DNA from: Alteripontixanthobacter maritimus
GTDB taxonomy: Bacteria; Pseudomonadota; Alphaproteobacteria; Sphingomonadales; Sphingomonadaceae
DNA length: 64,000 nt
Direction: 5' to 3'
NCBI RefSeq assembly: GCF_003340475.1
Contig: NZ_QBKA01000002.1
Span: 939,501-1,003,500 of the forward strand
Each line of letters starts with the position of its first letter. Position 1 is the first letter of the stretch. Below are positions 38,289 to 47,371 of the stretch, in pieces. The translations under genes were made by a program, and so were the position numbers. The notes below the pieces were generated by a model that was not told where the DNA came from, did not search any database, and saw nothing but the letters and a program-made list of their open reading frames with translations.

Positions 38289-39254
38289 ATGAGAATGCTT
38301 GCCCGCCTGTTCGATCCGATGGTCCGGCTGTTACTGCTTGCCATCGCATTCGCCGTAATCTTGCCTGCGACCGGCGATGCGCGCGTGGTCGCAGGCTGGA
38401 TCAGCGACGGCGCGATCTTTCTCCTGTTCCTGCTGAACGGATTGCGGCTTTCGCGCAGCGATGTTGCAGGTGGTTTGCGAAATTTGCGTGTGATGCTGCC
38501 ACTGGTCGCTTGGTGCTATGGCGCGATGGCGCTGGCGGGGCTGGGCTTGTGGCACGTAACCGCATCGGTCTTGCCACCGATGCTGGCGCTCGGGTTTCTG
38601 TTCCTCGGCACGCTGTCATCCACCGTGCAATCGGCAACGGCATATACTTCGATGGCAGGCGGCAATGGCGCGACATCGGTAGTGGCCGCAGCCTTGCTCA
38701 ACATCCTCGGCGTATTTGTCACTGCTCCCTTGTTTTCGGTATTGGGGGGCGGCGGGGCCGTAACGTTCGGTTCCGAAGCGCTGATACGCATCGCACTGAT
38801 CCTGTTGTTACCGTTTGCGATCGGTCAGATGTTTCAAGTCCGCATGGCGCGCTGGACTGCGGCCAATCGCCCGCTGATTGGCTGGATGGACCGTATCGCC
38901 ATCGGGATCGCGGTTTATGTCGCTATGTCCGGCGCGGTTGCCGAAGGGCTGGGAACGCGCGTCGATCCGGCGGCGTGGGGCTGGCTTGGTGCGGGTGTGG
39001 CGGTATTTTTGCTCTTCGGCTTCGGCGGAGCTTGGACAGCAGGCGGTGCTCTCCGGCTGCCGCGCGGCGATCGTATCGCGTTCCTGTTTGCGGGCGCGCA
39101 GAAAAGCACTGCGATGGGCGTACCGCTGGCCAGCATCCTGTTTACGCCGGCGATGGCCGGGCTCGTGATTGTGCCGTTACTGGCCTATCACCTGCTGCAA
39201 CTAGTCGTCTCCGCGCCCATCGCACAGCGCCTTACTCGGCAGGCGCTTCCCTGA
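38289..39254 (+). CDS. Bile acid:sodium symporter family protein (SBF-like)
   Basis: The protein has 321 residues and nine to ten hydrophobic spans. The SBF_like features are GAIFLLFLLNGLRLSRSDVA after span 2, SSTVQSATAYTSMAGGNGAT in the middle (the crossover region) and FAGAQKSTAMGVPLA near the end. It probably imports an organic anion with sodium; the substrate is unknown. Its 3' end overlaps the convergent DUF475 gene by 23 bases. Confidence 0.85.
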   Translation: MRMLARLFDPMVRLLLLAIAFAVILPATGDARVVAGWISDGAIFLLFLLNGLRLSRSDVAGGLRNLRVMLPLVAWCYGAMALAGLGLWHVTASVLPPMLALGFLFLGTLSSTVQSATAYTSMAGGNGATSVVAAALLNILGVFVTAPLFSVLGGGGAVTFGSEALIRIALILLLPFAIGQMFQVRMARWTAANRPLIGWMDRIAIGIAVYVAMSGAVAEGLGTRVDPAAWGWLGAGVAVFLLFGFGGAWTAGGALRLPRGDRIAFLFAGAQKSTAMGVPLASILFTPAMAGLVIVPLLAYHLLQLVVSAPIAQRLTRQALP

Positions 39255-40314
39255 GCGCTGCTCCCGTGTTTCGCGCCTCGGCCCGGTTGTGCCGGACCGA
39301 CCACCAAAGCGAAATACCGATCAACGTTGCACCGATCAGACCGGTGATGGTTTCGGGAATGTGGAACTTGGCCGACAGTAGCATGATCGCTCCCAGCGCA
39401 ATGATGGCCCAGAACGCGCCGTGTTCCAGGAACCGGTATTCGGCCAAAGTTCCCTTTTTCACAAGATGGATTGTCATCGAGCGCACGAACATCGCGCCGA
39501 TCGACAGACCCAGTGCGATCACTACCATATTGTTGGACAGCGCGAAGGCCCCGATCACCCCGTCGAAGCTGAAGCTCGCATCGAGGATGTTGAGATAAAG
39601 GAACCCGCCCAGACCGCTACGCACGATTGCTCCACGGGCGCGCGCTGCCTCTTCTTTCAACTCCAGCAGCGTGCTGACCCCTTCGACGGCGATGAACGTG
39701 ACCAGACCGAGTATTCCGGCGGTCAGGAAGGTCAGCGCGTCGTCGGGCGTAAGCAGGCCTGCAATGCCCCACAGCACGAGCAAAAGGATGGCAATCTCCG
39801 CCGCGGGCAGGGCGGAAAAGCGCGCGAGAAATTTCTCCACCGCGCTGATCCAGTGAATGTCTTTTTCACCGTCGAAGAAGAACTTGAGGCCAACCATAGC
39901 GAGGAACGCGCCCCCGAACCCGGCAATGCTGACATGGGCGGAACTGACCAGTCGTTCGTATTCTTCCGGATCATTGAGCGATAGGTCGATCGCCTGCATC
40001 GGGCCGATGCCTGCAGCAATCGCCACGATCGCGAGCGGAAACACGATCCGCATCCCGAATACGGCAAAGGCGATCCCCCAGGTAAGAAAGCGCCGCTGCC
40101 AGACCTCGTCCATATCCTTCAGGACGCTGGCGTTCACCACCGCGTTGTCAAAGCTTAGCGATACTTCCAGTACGGATAATACAATCACGATCCACAGTAG
40201 CGCCAGTGTACCTGATACCGTGCCGGTGCTGGCCCAGCCATACCATACGGCCAGGCCTAGGCAGACAACGGTGAAGATGATCGAAAGCGTGTAGAAGCGC
40301 AGCAGCGTGGCCAT
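39232..40314 (-). CDS. DUF475 / TerC-like membrane protein
   Basis: The protein has 360 residues with about nine membrane spans. Two acidic motifs are typical: SLSFDNAVVNASVLK in span 2 and ILDASFSFDGVIGAFALSNN in the second half, the inverted-repeat layout of TerC-type transporters. Members of the wider family export metal ions such as manganese, but the substrate of DUF475 is not established. It lies tail to tail with the SBF gene. Confidence 0.83.
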   Translation of the reverse strand: MATLLRFYTLSIIFTVVCLGLAVWYGWASTGTVSGTLALLWIVIVLSVLEVSLSFDNAVVNASVLKDMDEVWQRRFLTWGIAFAVFGMRIVFPLAIVAIAAGIGPMQAIDLSLNDPEEYERLVSSAHVSIAGFGGAFLAMVGLKFFFDGEKDIHWISAVEKFLARFSALPAAEIAILLLVLWGIAGLLTPDDALTFLTAGILGLVTFIAVEGVSTLLELKEEAARARGAIVRSGLGGFLYLNILDASFSFDGVIGAFALSNNMVVIALGLSIGAMFVRSMTIHLVKKGTLAEYRFLEHGAFWAIIALGAIMLLSAKFHIPETITGLIGATLIGISLWWSVRHNRAEARNTGAALREAPAE

Positions 40315-40345
40315 ATCAGTCCGGTCCTGTCGGAAAAGTTTTGCG

Positions 40346-41218
40346 TCAGCCCTTGGGCTGGTAAGTCTGTTCGGCGGTGGGGAAGCTGCGGTCCTGCACT
40401 TCGGCAGCGTATTGCTTCACGGTGTTCTCGATGGTTTCCGCAATGTTTTCATATTTCTTCACGAAGCGCGGTACCCGTTCGAACATCCCCAGCATATCTT
40501 CGGTAACAAGCACTTGCCCATCGCAGCGGGCCGACGCGCCGATGCCGATAGTAGGGCAGGCAATCGCTTCGGTCACGGCAATCGCGATCGGTTCAACGAC
40601 GCCTTCCACCACCACGGCAAATGCGCCTGCTTCGTCTAGCGTGCGCGCATCGCTGACGATCTTGTCCGCCTCTGCATCGCTGCGTCCGCGCGCCATATAG
40701 CCGCCGAGCATGTTTACCGCCTGCGGAGTCAGGCCGACATGCCCCATTACCGGGATGCCGCGCTGGGTCAGGAAGGCGACGGTTTCGGCCATGGCCTCGC
40801 CCCCTTCCAGCTTGACGGCAGCCGCGCCGCTCGCCTTCAGGAGCGTGGCGGCGCTTTCAAACGCCAGCTGCGGGCTGGCTTCATACGCTCCGAAGGGCAT
40901 GTCGACGACCACAACGGCATGATAGCTTCCCCGCACCACGGCGGCGGCATGGTTAGCCATCATATCCATCGTCACAGGGACAGTGGAGGGGAGGCCGTAA
41001 ATGACTTGACCCAGCGAATCCCCCACGAGCAACAGGTCGCAATGCGCATCCAGCAACTGTGCCTGCCGCGCGGTATAGGCAGTAAGCATCACCAGCGGAT
41101 CGGCTGTTACACCGTCCACCTTGCGGCCACGGATGCGCGGCACCGTAAGGCGCTTCATCGGCGCGGGTGTAGGATTGGCGCGGCTGGTTGCCGTGTCGAG
41201 CTGGAAGGTGGTGGACAT
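40346..41218 (-). CDS. panB: 3-methyl-2-oxobutanoate hydroxymethyltransferase
   Basis: The protein has 290 residues from ATG 41216-41218. It transfers a hydroxymethyl group from methylene-tetrahydrofolate to 2-oxoisovalerate, the first step of pantothenate synthesis. Readable motifs are LTAYTARQAQLLDAHCDLLL with VGDSLGQV (metal-binding Asp), KLEGG, GIPVMGHVGLTPQ, and the late TIGIGASARCDGQVLVTEDM. The normal length for PanB is about 265-290. It is divergent from the NSS transporter with a 140-base gap. Confidence 0.95.
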   Translation of the reverse strand: MSTTFQLDTATSRANPTPAPMKRLTVPRIRGRKVDGVTADPLVMLTAYTARQAQLLDAHCDLLLVGDSLGQVIYGLPSTVPVTMDMMANHAAAVVRGSYHAVVVVDMPFGAYEASPQLAFESAATLLKASGAAAVKLEGGEAMAETVAFLTQRGIPVMGHVGLTPQAVNMLGGYMARGRSDAEADKIVSDARTLDEAGAFAVVVEGVVEPIAIAVTEAIACPTIGIGASARCDGQVLVTEDMLGMFERVPRFVKKYENIAETIENTVKQYAAEVQDRSFPTAEQTYQPKG

Positions 41219-41358
41219 GGGCACGGCTCTTATCCCTTCGCGCAGGCGTTGAAAAGCTGAGCTGCAAATATGCCCGGGGTCTTGGCGAGCCGGGACTTTC
41301 CATGCACAAGGCGATCGGGAGGCGCGGGTACCGCGCTCATGAGGGAACATACGACATC

Positions 41359-42792
41359 ATGGTTGCAACCACCGGAAGCGACGGCATCACCAAACGCGAC
41401 GGCTGGTCCTCGCGATCGGCATTTATCCTAGCGGCGATCGGCTCGGCTGTCGGGCTGGGGAATATGTGGCGGTTTCCCGCCGAAGCTGGAGCAAATGGCG
41501 GCGGCGCTTTTGTGCTGTTCTACATCCTATGCGTCGTTCTGATCGGCTTGCCGGTCCTGCTTTCGGAAACGCTGATCGGCCGCCATGGACAATCTGCGGC
41601 CCCTGAAAGCGTGCGGCGCATGGCGCAGGAATCAGGCAAATCGCGGCATTGGGACGTGCTGGCGTCGGTCGGGGTCTTTTCTGCCTTTCTCATCCTCAGT
41701 TTCTACTGCGTGGTCGGCGGCTGGGTGCTGTATTACGTCGGCGCGTTCGTGCAGGATCTTTTCACGACCGGTCTAACCGGCGGTGCGTTCCAAGGCCGTC
41801 CGGCCGAAGAGGTCGAGGCGCTGTTGCCTGGCTTGTTCGGTAACGGCACCTTAATGGTCGGATTGCATGTCGCGTTTCTGGCGGTCACATTCTACTTCGT
41901 CGCCCGCGGCGTATCGGGCGGTATCGAATGGGTCGCGACCTGGCTTATGCCGGCGTTCTTCGTATTGTTCGTGGCGATCACGATCTACGGTGCCTTCACC
42001 GGAGCGTTTGCCGAAGCGCTAAGTTATCTCTTCACGTTCGAACCTTCCAAACTGACAGGAAGCGTGATGCTCGCCGCAGTGGGCCAAGCGTTCTTCTCGC
42101 TGTCGCTGGGTGTGGCTGGGATGATGACGTACGGCGCCTATGTCGGGCGGGACGTCAATCTTGGCAGCACCAGCGGTATCATTGCAGGCGCAGATACGCT
42201 GGTCGCATTGCTGGCCGGCCTGTGCATCTTTCCAATTGTGTTTGCCGCCGGGTTGGAGCCGAATGCCGGCCCCGGCCTGATGTTTCAAAGCTTGCCGCGC
42301 GCGTTTCAGGATATGCCGGTCGGCTCGTTGGTCGGAATGCTGTTCTTCATCATGGTATTCTTCGCTGCGTTGACCAGTTCGGTATCGCTGATGGAAGCGC
42401 CCACCGCTTGGGTGAAGGACAAGTTCGGCATCGCGCGGCCCATCGCCGCTGCCATTGTATCCTTCGGGGCGCTGGTTCTCGGCGCGCTCGCTGCATTGTC
42501 CTTCAACGATCTGTCCGAATTCCAGCCGCTGACCGGTTTTGCCCTGTTCGAAGGGCAGGGCATGTTCGACATTCTCGATACCCTGACAAGCAAGATCCTG
42601 ATGCCGGTCGGCGCTATTCTCACATCGGTATTTGTGGGCTGGATTGCGTCGAAGCGGTTGGTGGATAGCGAAAACGGTTTGAGCGGCGGTCTGCATGTAT
42701 TCTGGCTGTTTCTGGTTCGCTGGCTTTGCCCGATCGCGCTGGCGTTGATCCTGCTGGTTGGCATCTTCCCTGAAGTGTTCGGTATGGAGTAA
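41359..42792 (+). CDS. Sodium-dependent (NSS/SNF family) transporter
   Basis: The protein has 477 residues from ATG 41359, with GAGGGA 12 bases upstream. The family start is unmistakable: SRSAFILAAIGSAVGLGNMW, then RFPAEAGANGGGAFVLFY. About 11-12 spans follow, with FFSLSLGVAGMMTYGAY in the substrate and sodium site region. It imports an amino acid or similar solute with sodium; the substrate is unknown. An in-frame upstream ATG (41302) is possible but less likely. The gene is closed by a shared terminator. Confidence 0.92.
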   Translation: MVATTGSDGITKRDGWSSRSAFILAAIGSAVGLGNMWRFPAEAGANGGGAFVLFYILCVVLIGLPVLLSETLIGRHGQSAAPESVRRMAQESGKSRHWDVLASVGVFSAFLILSFYCVVGGWVLYYVGAFVQDLFTTGLTGGAFQGRPAEEVEALLPGLFGNGTLMVGLHVAFLAVTFYFVARGVSGGIEWVATWLMPAFFVLFVAITIYGAFTGAFAEALSYLFTFEPSKLTGSVMLAAVGQAFFSLSLGVAGMMTYGAYVGRDVNLGSTSGIIAGADTLVALLAGLCIFPIVFAAGLEPNAGPGLMFQSLPRAFQDMPVGSLVGMLFFIMVFFAALTSSVSLMEAPTAWVKDKFGIARPIAAAIVSFGALVLGALAALSFNDLSEFQPLTGFALFEGQGMFDILDTLTSKILMPVGAILTSVFVGWIASKRLVDSENGLSGGLHVFWLFLVRWLCPIALALILLVGIFPEVFGME

Positions 42793-42837
42793 CTCTTCAG
42801 TTCGCTTTCAGGCGCGCTGCATAAATCGCCTGCGCAC

Positions 42838-42877
42838 AAAAAAAGGGCCGCTCCCAAAACGGAAGCGGCCCTTTTTT
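42838..42877. terminator. Bidirectional terminator
   Basis: GGGCCGCT (42845-42852) pairs with AGCGGCCC (42864-42871). The stem is flanked by a run of A on the left and TTTTTT (42872-42877) on the right, so it works in both directions between the convergent transporter and stress-protein genes. Confidence 0.9.
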
Positions 42878-42895
42878 GTCGGTATTACCGTCAGC

Positions 42896-43375
42896 CTACA
42901 GGCTGGTTTCGACGTGCTTCTTTTCCGCTTCGTCATGCACAGTCATGCCCAGCGCCATCTTGGCGGTGGTCAGCAAGCCCAAATCGGCGCCCCAAATCTC
43001 GGCATCGCCGAGGTCCATGCGCAGGAATAGAATGTCGGGATCGTCCTTCCCGCCGTCGTACCAGGCTTCGACGAAGTTGTTCCACATATCGTCGAAGCGC
43101 TGCCGGTCGGTCTCAATCGCCAGTGTCCCGTCGAAGCGGGCAAACATCTCGTGGTCCTTGCTTGCGAAATTGGCTGTAGCCTTACCCAGCTTGGCGAAGT
43201 CGCTGCGCGTTTGCGTGAAGAACCAGATTGCGCTGTTGGCATCCTTGTCCAGCTGTGCGGTCATCGGCACGGCAGTATCAGGCTTGCCGTCCAACTGTAG
43301 AAAGACGAACGGCGAATCCGCCATCGCTTTCCAGAATTGAGTCTTCTGCTCGTCGGCGGTTGGGTTGTCGGTCAT
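42896..43375 (-). CDS. Pyridoxamine-phosphate-oxidase-fold protein (general stress protein 26-like)
   Basis: The protein has 159 residues from ATG 43373-43375, preceded by GAAAGGAAGGAATTTT. The split-barrel flavin-binding fold is readable (TAQLDKDANSAIWFFTQTRS, then NFASKDHEMFARFDGTLAIE). RQRFDDMWNNFVEAWYDGGK and ILFLRMDLGDAEIW are typical of general stress protein 26-like members. It probably binds a flavin or heme and acts in redox stress. Single gene. Confidence 0.88.
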   Translation of the reverse strand: MTDNPTADEQKTQFWKAMADSPFVFLQLDGKPDTAVPMTAQLDKDANSAIWFFTQTRSDFAKLGKATANFASKDHEMFARFDGTLAIETDRQRFDDMWNNFVEAWYDGGKDDPDILFLRMDLGDAEIWGADLGLLTTAKMALGMTVHDEAEKKHVETSL

Positions 43376-43476
43376 AAAATTCCTTCCTTTCGCCACCAAC
43401 GATATTTCGCGCAGCATCGTTCCCGTGTGAAAATGCCGGGAAGGTCCGCACGTGGGGCTCGGCGTTGAAAGAAAGA

Positions 43477-43509
43477 AGCCGCCCGTCCTGTAAAACAGGG
43501 CGGGCGGCT
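43477..43509 (-). terminator. Terminator after carbonic anhydrase
   Basis: A perfect or near-perfect stem of about 14 pairs (43496-43509 with 43477-43490, loop TTTTA on the minus strand) is followed by TCTTTCTTTC. It lies 20 bases after the carbonic anhydrase stop. Confidence 0.85.
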
Positions 43510-43528
43510 AATGTTCAAGAGGTCGTAA

Positions 43529-44281
43529 TTACTTCGACGGTGCCACGAGCAGGCGGTTGTTAAGTGGCTGAAGCGAACGGGCGGTCATGCCCAGCGCGCC
43601 CTCGAAAGCCGCGATTTGCGCCGGGCTGGCTGTCATCACCGTCTCGGCAACATGCCAGTTCACATTTTCGCTGCATGGCGGCGTAGTAAGTGAACCCATA
43701 TAACGATGAACCGAGAGATCGGCCGGAACCATATCGCTCATATCGACCGTAACATCGCCGCCATTCCCGCGTGGCATGGCATCGACGATATTCTGGAGCG
43801 CCGGATTGGCTGCGCCCGCTTCGAACATTATTCCAAGAACCCCAAGCGTACCGTCACTGGTCGCGTGTACCAGATGTGCTGTCAGCGGGTAGCGCTTACC
43901 GCTGACGGCGTGCTCGGAGGGGGTGTGGAAGTGCACCTGCAACAGGTTGAACAGGCGGTCTCCGGAAATCATGCCCTGGCCCGTCGGCGTATCGACCTGG
44001 ACCTTGTGCGTGCCGATAGCGAGCTTGCCAGCCGCGTTGCCATATGCGGCAGAAAGTTTCACATCGCCGATAGCACTGGCCTGATCGAGTTCGATCGGGG
44101 ATTGCATCGCGCCAGCATCGCAGGCGGCATAATCGGAATTGGCGTTGGACCATCTTTCGGCTGTCATGCCGTCGGTATACTTCCAGTCCAGCTGGCCATC
44201 TGCTGCTGCGGCACCCGTGGCGATACCGGCCGCGGACAGTGCGGTCAGCGAGGCAGCGGCAATTGCAGTCTTGAATTTCAT
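43529..44281 (-). CDS. Alpha-class carbonic anhydrase, periplasmic
   Basis: The protein has 250 residues with a Sec signal (FKTAIAAASLTALSAAG, cut near residue 27). The alpha-CA fold is clear: MQSPIELD, the zinc ligands in QVHFHTPSEH and AHLVH, and GSLTTPPCSENVNW. It hydrates carbon dioxide in the periplasm. Oddly, the residue aligning with the Glu that normally orients the third zinc His (usual M-E-A-H-x-V-H) is Thr (PLTAHLVH). This might lower activity. A strong terminator follows. Confidence 0.92.
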   Translation of the reverse strand: MKFKTAIAAASLTALSAAGIATGAAAADGQLDWKYTDGMTAERWSNANSDYAACDAGAMQSPIELDQASAIGDVKLSAAYGNAAGKLAIGTHKVQVDTPTGQGMISGDRLFNLLQVHFHTPSEHAVSGKRYPLTAHLVHATSDGTLGVLGIMFEAGAANPALQNIVDAMPRGNGGDVTVDMSDMVPADLSVHRYMGSLTTPPCSENVNWHVAETVMTASPAQIAAFEGALGMTARSLQPLNNRLLVAPSK

Positions 44282-44564
44282 GTTCGTCTCCAGTCATCTG
44301 TCGCAAGGCATGACCGCCCGGCAAGATCGGTTGCAAATTTATATAGAGGATCGAAGAGAATATTCGGCCCCTGTATGCTACGTCCGACATCACGAGTTCT
44401 TACTCGCCAGAGGGGCCCGGCCGCGTTCATACTACGTGTCATTTACGGACCGGTTCCCGCCCTTGCAGCATGGCGTACGTCCGGATTGATATTTGATCAT
44501 GCACCTTGGAAGGCGCGCCCGCATGCACAATATGTTGGAAAAGTTCTGGCTTTTCCCCGTATTG

Positions 44565-44579
44565 GAACATATAAAGAAC
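44565..44579 (+). promoter_or_regulatory. LexA box with embedded -10, before radical-SAM repair gene
   Basis: GAACATATAAAGAAC is an exact GAAC-N7-GAAC LexA match ending two bases before ATG 44582. Its spacer contains TATAAA (44570-44575), a likely -10. A start point about seven bases on falls at the ATG, so the message would be leaderless and LexA binding would cover the promoter. Confidence 0.75.
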
Positions 44580-44581
44580 GC

Positions 44582-45829
44582 ATGGCGCAGCAGACGATTT
44601 TGCAGAAGTTGGAAATACTTGCCGATGCGGCCAAGTACGATGCCTCCTGCGCGTCATCGGGTACCGCGAAGAAAAACTCGTTGGGTTCGTCGAAAGGTAT
44701 CGGTTCGACCGAAGGGATGGGTATCTGCCATGCCTATGCACCTGATGGCAGGTGCATATCGTTGTTGAAATTGCTGCTGACGAACCACTGCATTTTCGAT
44801 TGCCACTATTGTGTGAACCGCAAAAGCTCCAATACGCCGCGCGCCCGGTTTACGCCGCAGGAGGTCGTGGATCTCACGCTGAACTTCTACCGGCGCAATT
44901 ATATCGAGGGTCTTTTTCTCTCTTCCGGTATCATCAAGACATCGAACCATACGATGGAACAGATGGTGGAAGTCGCGCGCATTTTGCGTGAAGAACATGA
45001 TTTTCGTGGGTATATCCATCTGAAGACCATTCCTGAGGCTGATCCCCAACTGGTGCATCAGGCGGGGCTTTATGCAGACCGGGTTTCCATCAATGTCGAA
45101 CTGCCCACCGATAGCGGATTAACACGTCTCGCGCCGGACAAGGACGCGCGCCAGATCGAGGGCGCGATGAAGGGCGTGAAAAGCTCTATCGTGGAAGCAA
45201 CGGATGCGCGCAAACGGTTCAAACATGCGCCTCGTTTTGCACCGGCAGGGCAGTCCACGCAAATGATCGTTGGCGCGGATGCGGCCACCGACGCCGATAT
45301 CGTCGGGAAGGCGAGCCGGCTATACGATGGGTACAGTCTGCGCCGGGTATACTATTCCGCCTTCAGTCCAATCCCTGACGCAAGTGCTGTGTTACCTCTG
45401 AAACGTCCGCCGCTTATTCGCGAACATCGCCTTTATCAGTCCGACTGGCTGATGCGGTTCTACGGTTACAAGGCTGGCGAAGTGATGCAAGCGACGGGTG
45501 CTGATGGAAACCTCCCGCTCGATATCGATCCCAAACTTGCCTGGGCGCTCAAATTCCGGGGTGAGTTCCCGCTGGATGTGAACCGCGCGCCGAAAGACCG
45601 CTTGCTTCGCGTACCGGGGCTGGGTGTAAAGGCGGTCAACCAAATTCTTGTCGCTCGACGCTACAAGACATTACGGTTGGAGGATGTGGGTAAACTGACC
45701 GTATCCATCGCCAAGGTTCGGCCGTTTATATGTACGCCGGATTGGCGCCCGACTCAGCTGACGGACCGCGCGGACTTGCGCGCATTGCTTGCTCCGAAAG
45801 AGGAGCAGCTGGAATTGTTTGCCGCATGA
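44582..45829 (+). CDS. Radical-SAM DNA modification/repair protein (TIGR03916-like)
   Basis: The protein has 415 residues from ATG 44582; longer upstream readings lack support. The radical-SAM cluster is CIFDCHYC (C-x3-C-x2-C, about residues 70-77) in TNHCIFDCHYCVNR. The C-terminal part has a helix-hairpin-helix DNA-binding segment (LLRVPGLGVKAVNQILVARR). The family always neighbours a UdgX/DUF4130 protein, as here (ATGA overlap). No ribosome binding site is seen. The LexA box and overlapping promoter suggest SOS control. The DNA lesion it acts on is unknown. Confidence 0.92.
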   Translation: MAQQTILQKLEILADAAKYDASCASSGTAKKNSLGSSKGIGSTEGMGICHAYAPDGRCISLLKLLLTNHCIFDCHYCVNRKSSNTPRARFTPQEVVDLTLNFYRRNYIEGLFLSSGIIKTSNHTMEQMVEVARILREEHDFRGYIHLKTIPEADPQLVHQAGLYADRVSINVELPTDSGLTRLAPDKDARQIEGAMKGVKSSIVEATDARKRFKHAPRFAPAGQSTQMIVGADAATDADIVGKASRLYDGYSLRRVYYSAFSPIPDASAVLPLKRPPLIREHRLYQSDWLMRFYGYKAGEVMQATGADGNLPLDIDPKLAWALKFRGEFPLDVNRAPKDRLLRVPGLGVKAVNQILVARRYKTLRLEDVGKLTVSIAKVRPFICTPDWRPTQLTDRADLRALLAPKEEQLELFAA

Positions 45830-47316
45830 CCGCGATGGCTAATGATCTCACGCAGGGCGCGTATTATTCGATCGAAATGCCCGCGCCGGACGATTTCGCG
45901 TTTTGGCGTGAACAGGCCCGGCGTTTGGTGCAATGCGGTGTCCCGCCGGACAAGGTTGCTTGGGTGGAGCCGGGTGGTTCTGGCGACCTGTTTTCGCAAA
46001 GTCAGCTAGGCGGTGGCGGAGCGAACCTTCCAGATCCACCGCAGAATGCATCGCAGCCGCGCGCCAGCAAACGGTTCCTCCAACTGGCAGGCAACGCTGC
46101 GCTCCATTCCGACCCGGACCGCTTTGCGCTGTTATACCGGCTGTTATGGCGGCTACAGTCGCAACCGCGTACTTTGGACGACAAAACCGATGCAGATGTT
46201 CGCAAGTTGCTCGATCTGGACAAGGCTGTGCGCCGTGACAGCCACAAGATGCACGCATTTGTGCGCTTTCGACTAATCGAGGATGATATGCCGCGAGAAG
46301 CGGCCGTGCAGGACGAGGTAGAACATTACGTCGCGTGGTTCGAGCCCGACCACCATATATTGCGAGCCAATGCCGGCTTCTTCATGCGGCGTTTTGCCAA
46401 TATGAAATGGTCGATCCTTACGCCGCGGGGCACACTGCACTGGGACGGCGAAACCATGCATGAAGGTCCGCCTGCGGAACGTAGCGATGCACCGGAAGGC
46501 GATCCGGTAGAGGATTTGTGGCGCAGCTATTACGCCAACATTTTTAATCCGGCGCGGCTGAAAGTCGGGGCGATGATGTCTGAGATGCCGAAGAAATACT
46601 GGAAGAACCTGCCCGAGGCGTCTTTGATACCCGAACTTATCGCAGGCGCGCAGTCGCGGGAAAGTACCATGGTGGCTGCTGGCGCGCTTGAATTCGAGGA
46701 GAGGCCCCAAACGCTTCCGGCCATCGATCAGGCAATTCACGGCTGCGCGAAATGTCCCATCGGGCAACTGGAAAATCGCGCGGTGATGGGGGAGGGGCCG
46801 GATCAAGCCGAAAACTTCTCCGGGTTGATGATCGTTGGCGAACAGCCGGGCGATCAGGAAGATTTGGGCGGCCGACCGTTCATCGGCCCGGCCGGCCAAT
46901 TGCTCGACGTGCATCTCCAAAAGGCCGGGATCGATCGTGCCACTGCTTACGTCACTAACGCAGTAAAACATTTTAAATATGTCCAGCGCGGAAAACGGCG
47001 CATCCATCAATCGCCCGGCGCGAAGGAGATCGACACCTGCCGTTGGTGGCTGGAGGCGGAACGTGAGGTCGTGAAACCCAAGCTGGTGCTGGCCATGGGG
47101 GCAAGCGCGGCGCGCAGCATGTTGGGTAGAACGGTCAGTATCACGCGGGCCCGCGGTGAAGCCGTTACGCTGGACGATGGCAGCGAATTGTGGATTACAG
47201 CGCATCCTTCCTATCTCCTGCGCTTGGACGGAGACGCCCGCATGAAGCAAGCAGCGCTGTTCGATGCCGATCTCGCTGCCGTGGCGGAACGGCTTAGGGA
47301 ACTGGCAAACGCGTGA
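45826..47316 (+). CDS. DUF4130-UdgX fusion uracil-DNA-binding protein
   Basis: The protein has 496 residues from ATG 45826. The N-terminal 250 residues are the DUF4130 domain (DSHKMHAFVRFRLIEDDMPR, then FMRRFANMKWSILTPRGTLH with WDG). The C-terminal 200 residues are a family-4-like uracil-DNA glycosylase fold of the UdgX type: CAKCPIG (iron-sulphur Cys), GEQPGDQEDLGGRPFIGPAG, the KRRIH loop whose His binds uracil-DNA covalently in UdgX, and AHPSYLL. It is co-transcribed with the radical-SAM gene. It probably captures or excises damaged bases. Confidence 0.92.
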   Translation: MTAMANDLTQGAYYSIEMPAPDDFAFWREQARRLVQCGVPPDKVAWVEPGGSGDLFSQSQLGGGGANLPDPPQNASQPRASKRFLQLAGNAALHSDPDRFALLYRLLWRLQSQPRTLDDKTDADVRKLLDLDKAVRRDSHKMHAFVRFRLIEDDMPREAAVQDEVEHYVAWFEPDHHILRANAGFFMRRFANMKWSILTPRGTLHWDGETMHEGPPAERSDAPEGDPVEDLWRSYYANIFNPARLKVGAMMSEMPKKYWKNLPEASLIPELIAGAQSRESTMVAAGALEFEERPQTLPAIDQAIHGCAKCPIGQLENRAVMGEGPDQAENFSGLMIVGEQPGDQEDLGGRPFIGPAGQLLDVHLQKAGIDRATAYVTNAVKHFKYVQRGKRRIHQSPGAKEIDTCRWWLEAEREVVKPKLVLAMGASAARSMLGRTVSITRARGEAVTLDDGSELWITAHPSYLLRLDGDARMKQAALFDADLAAVAERLRELANA

Positions 47317-47371
47317 CGGGCCGCGCGCCGTTTGTACATGCAGTAGCCTCGGCTGCGGAAGGCATGACTGG

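Noticed and set aside
43706-44581. Upstream extension of the radical-SAM frame
   Set aside because: It runs antisense to the carbonic anhydrase gene and across the LexA box and promoter; the family start matches ATG 44582.
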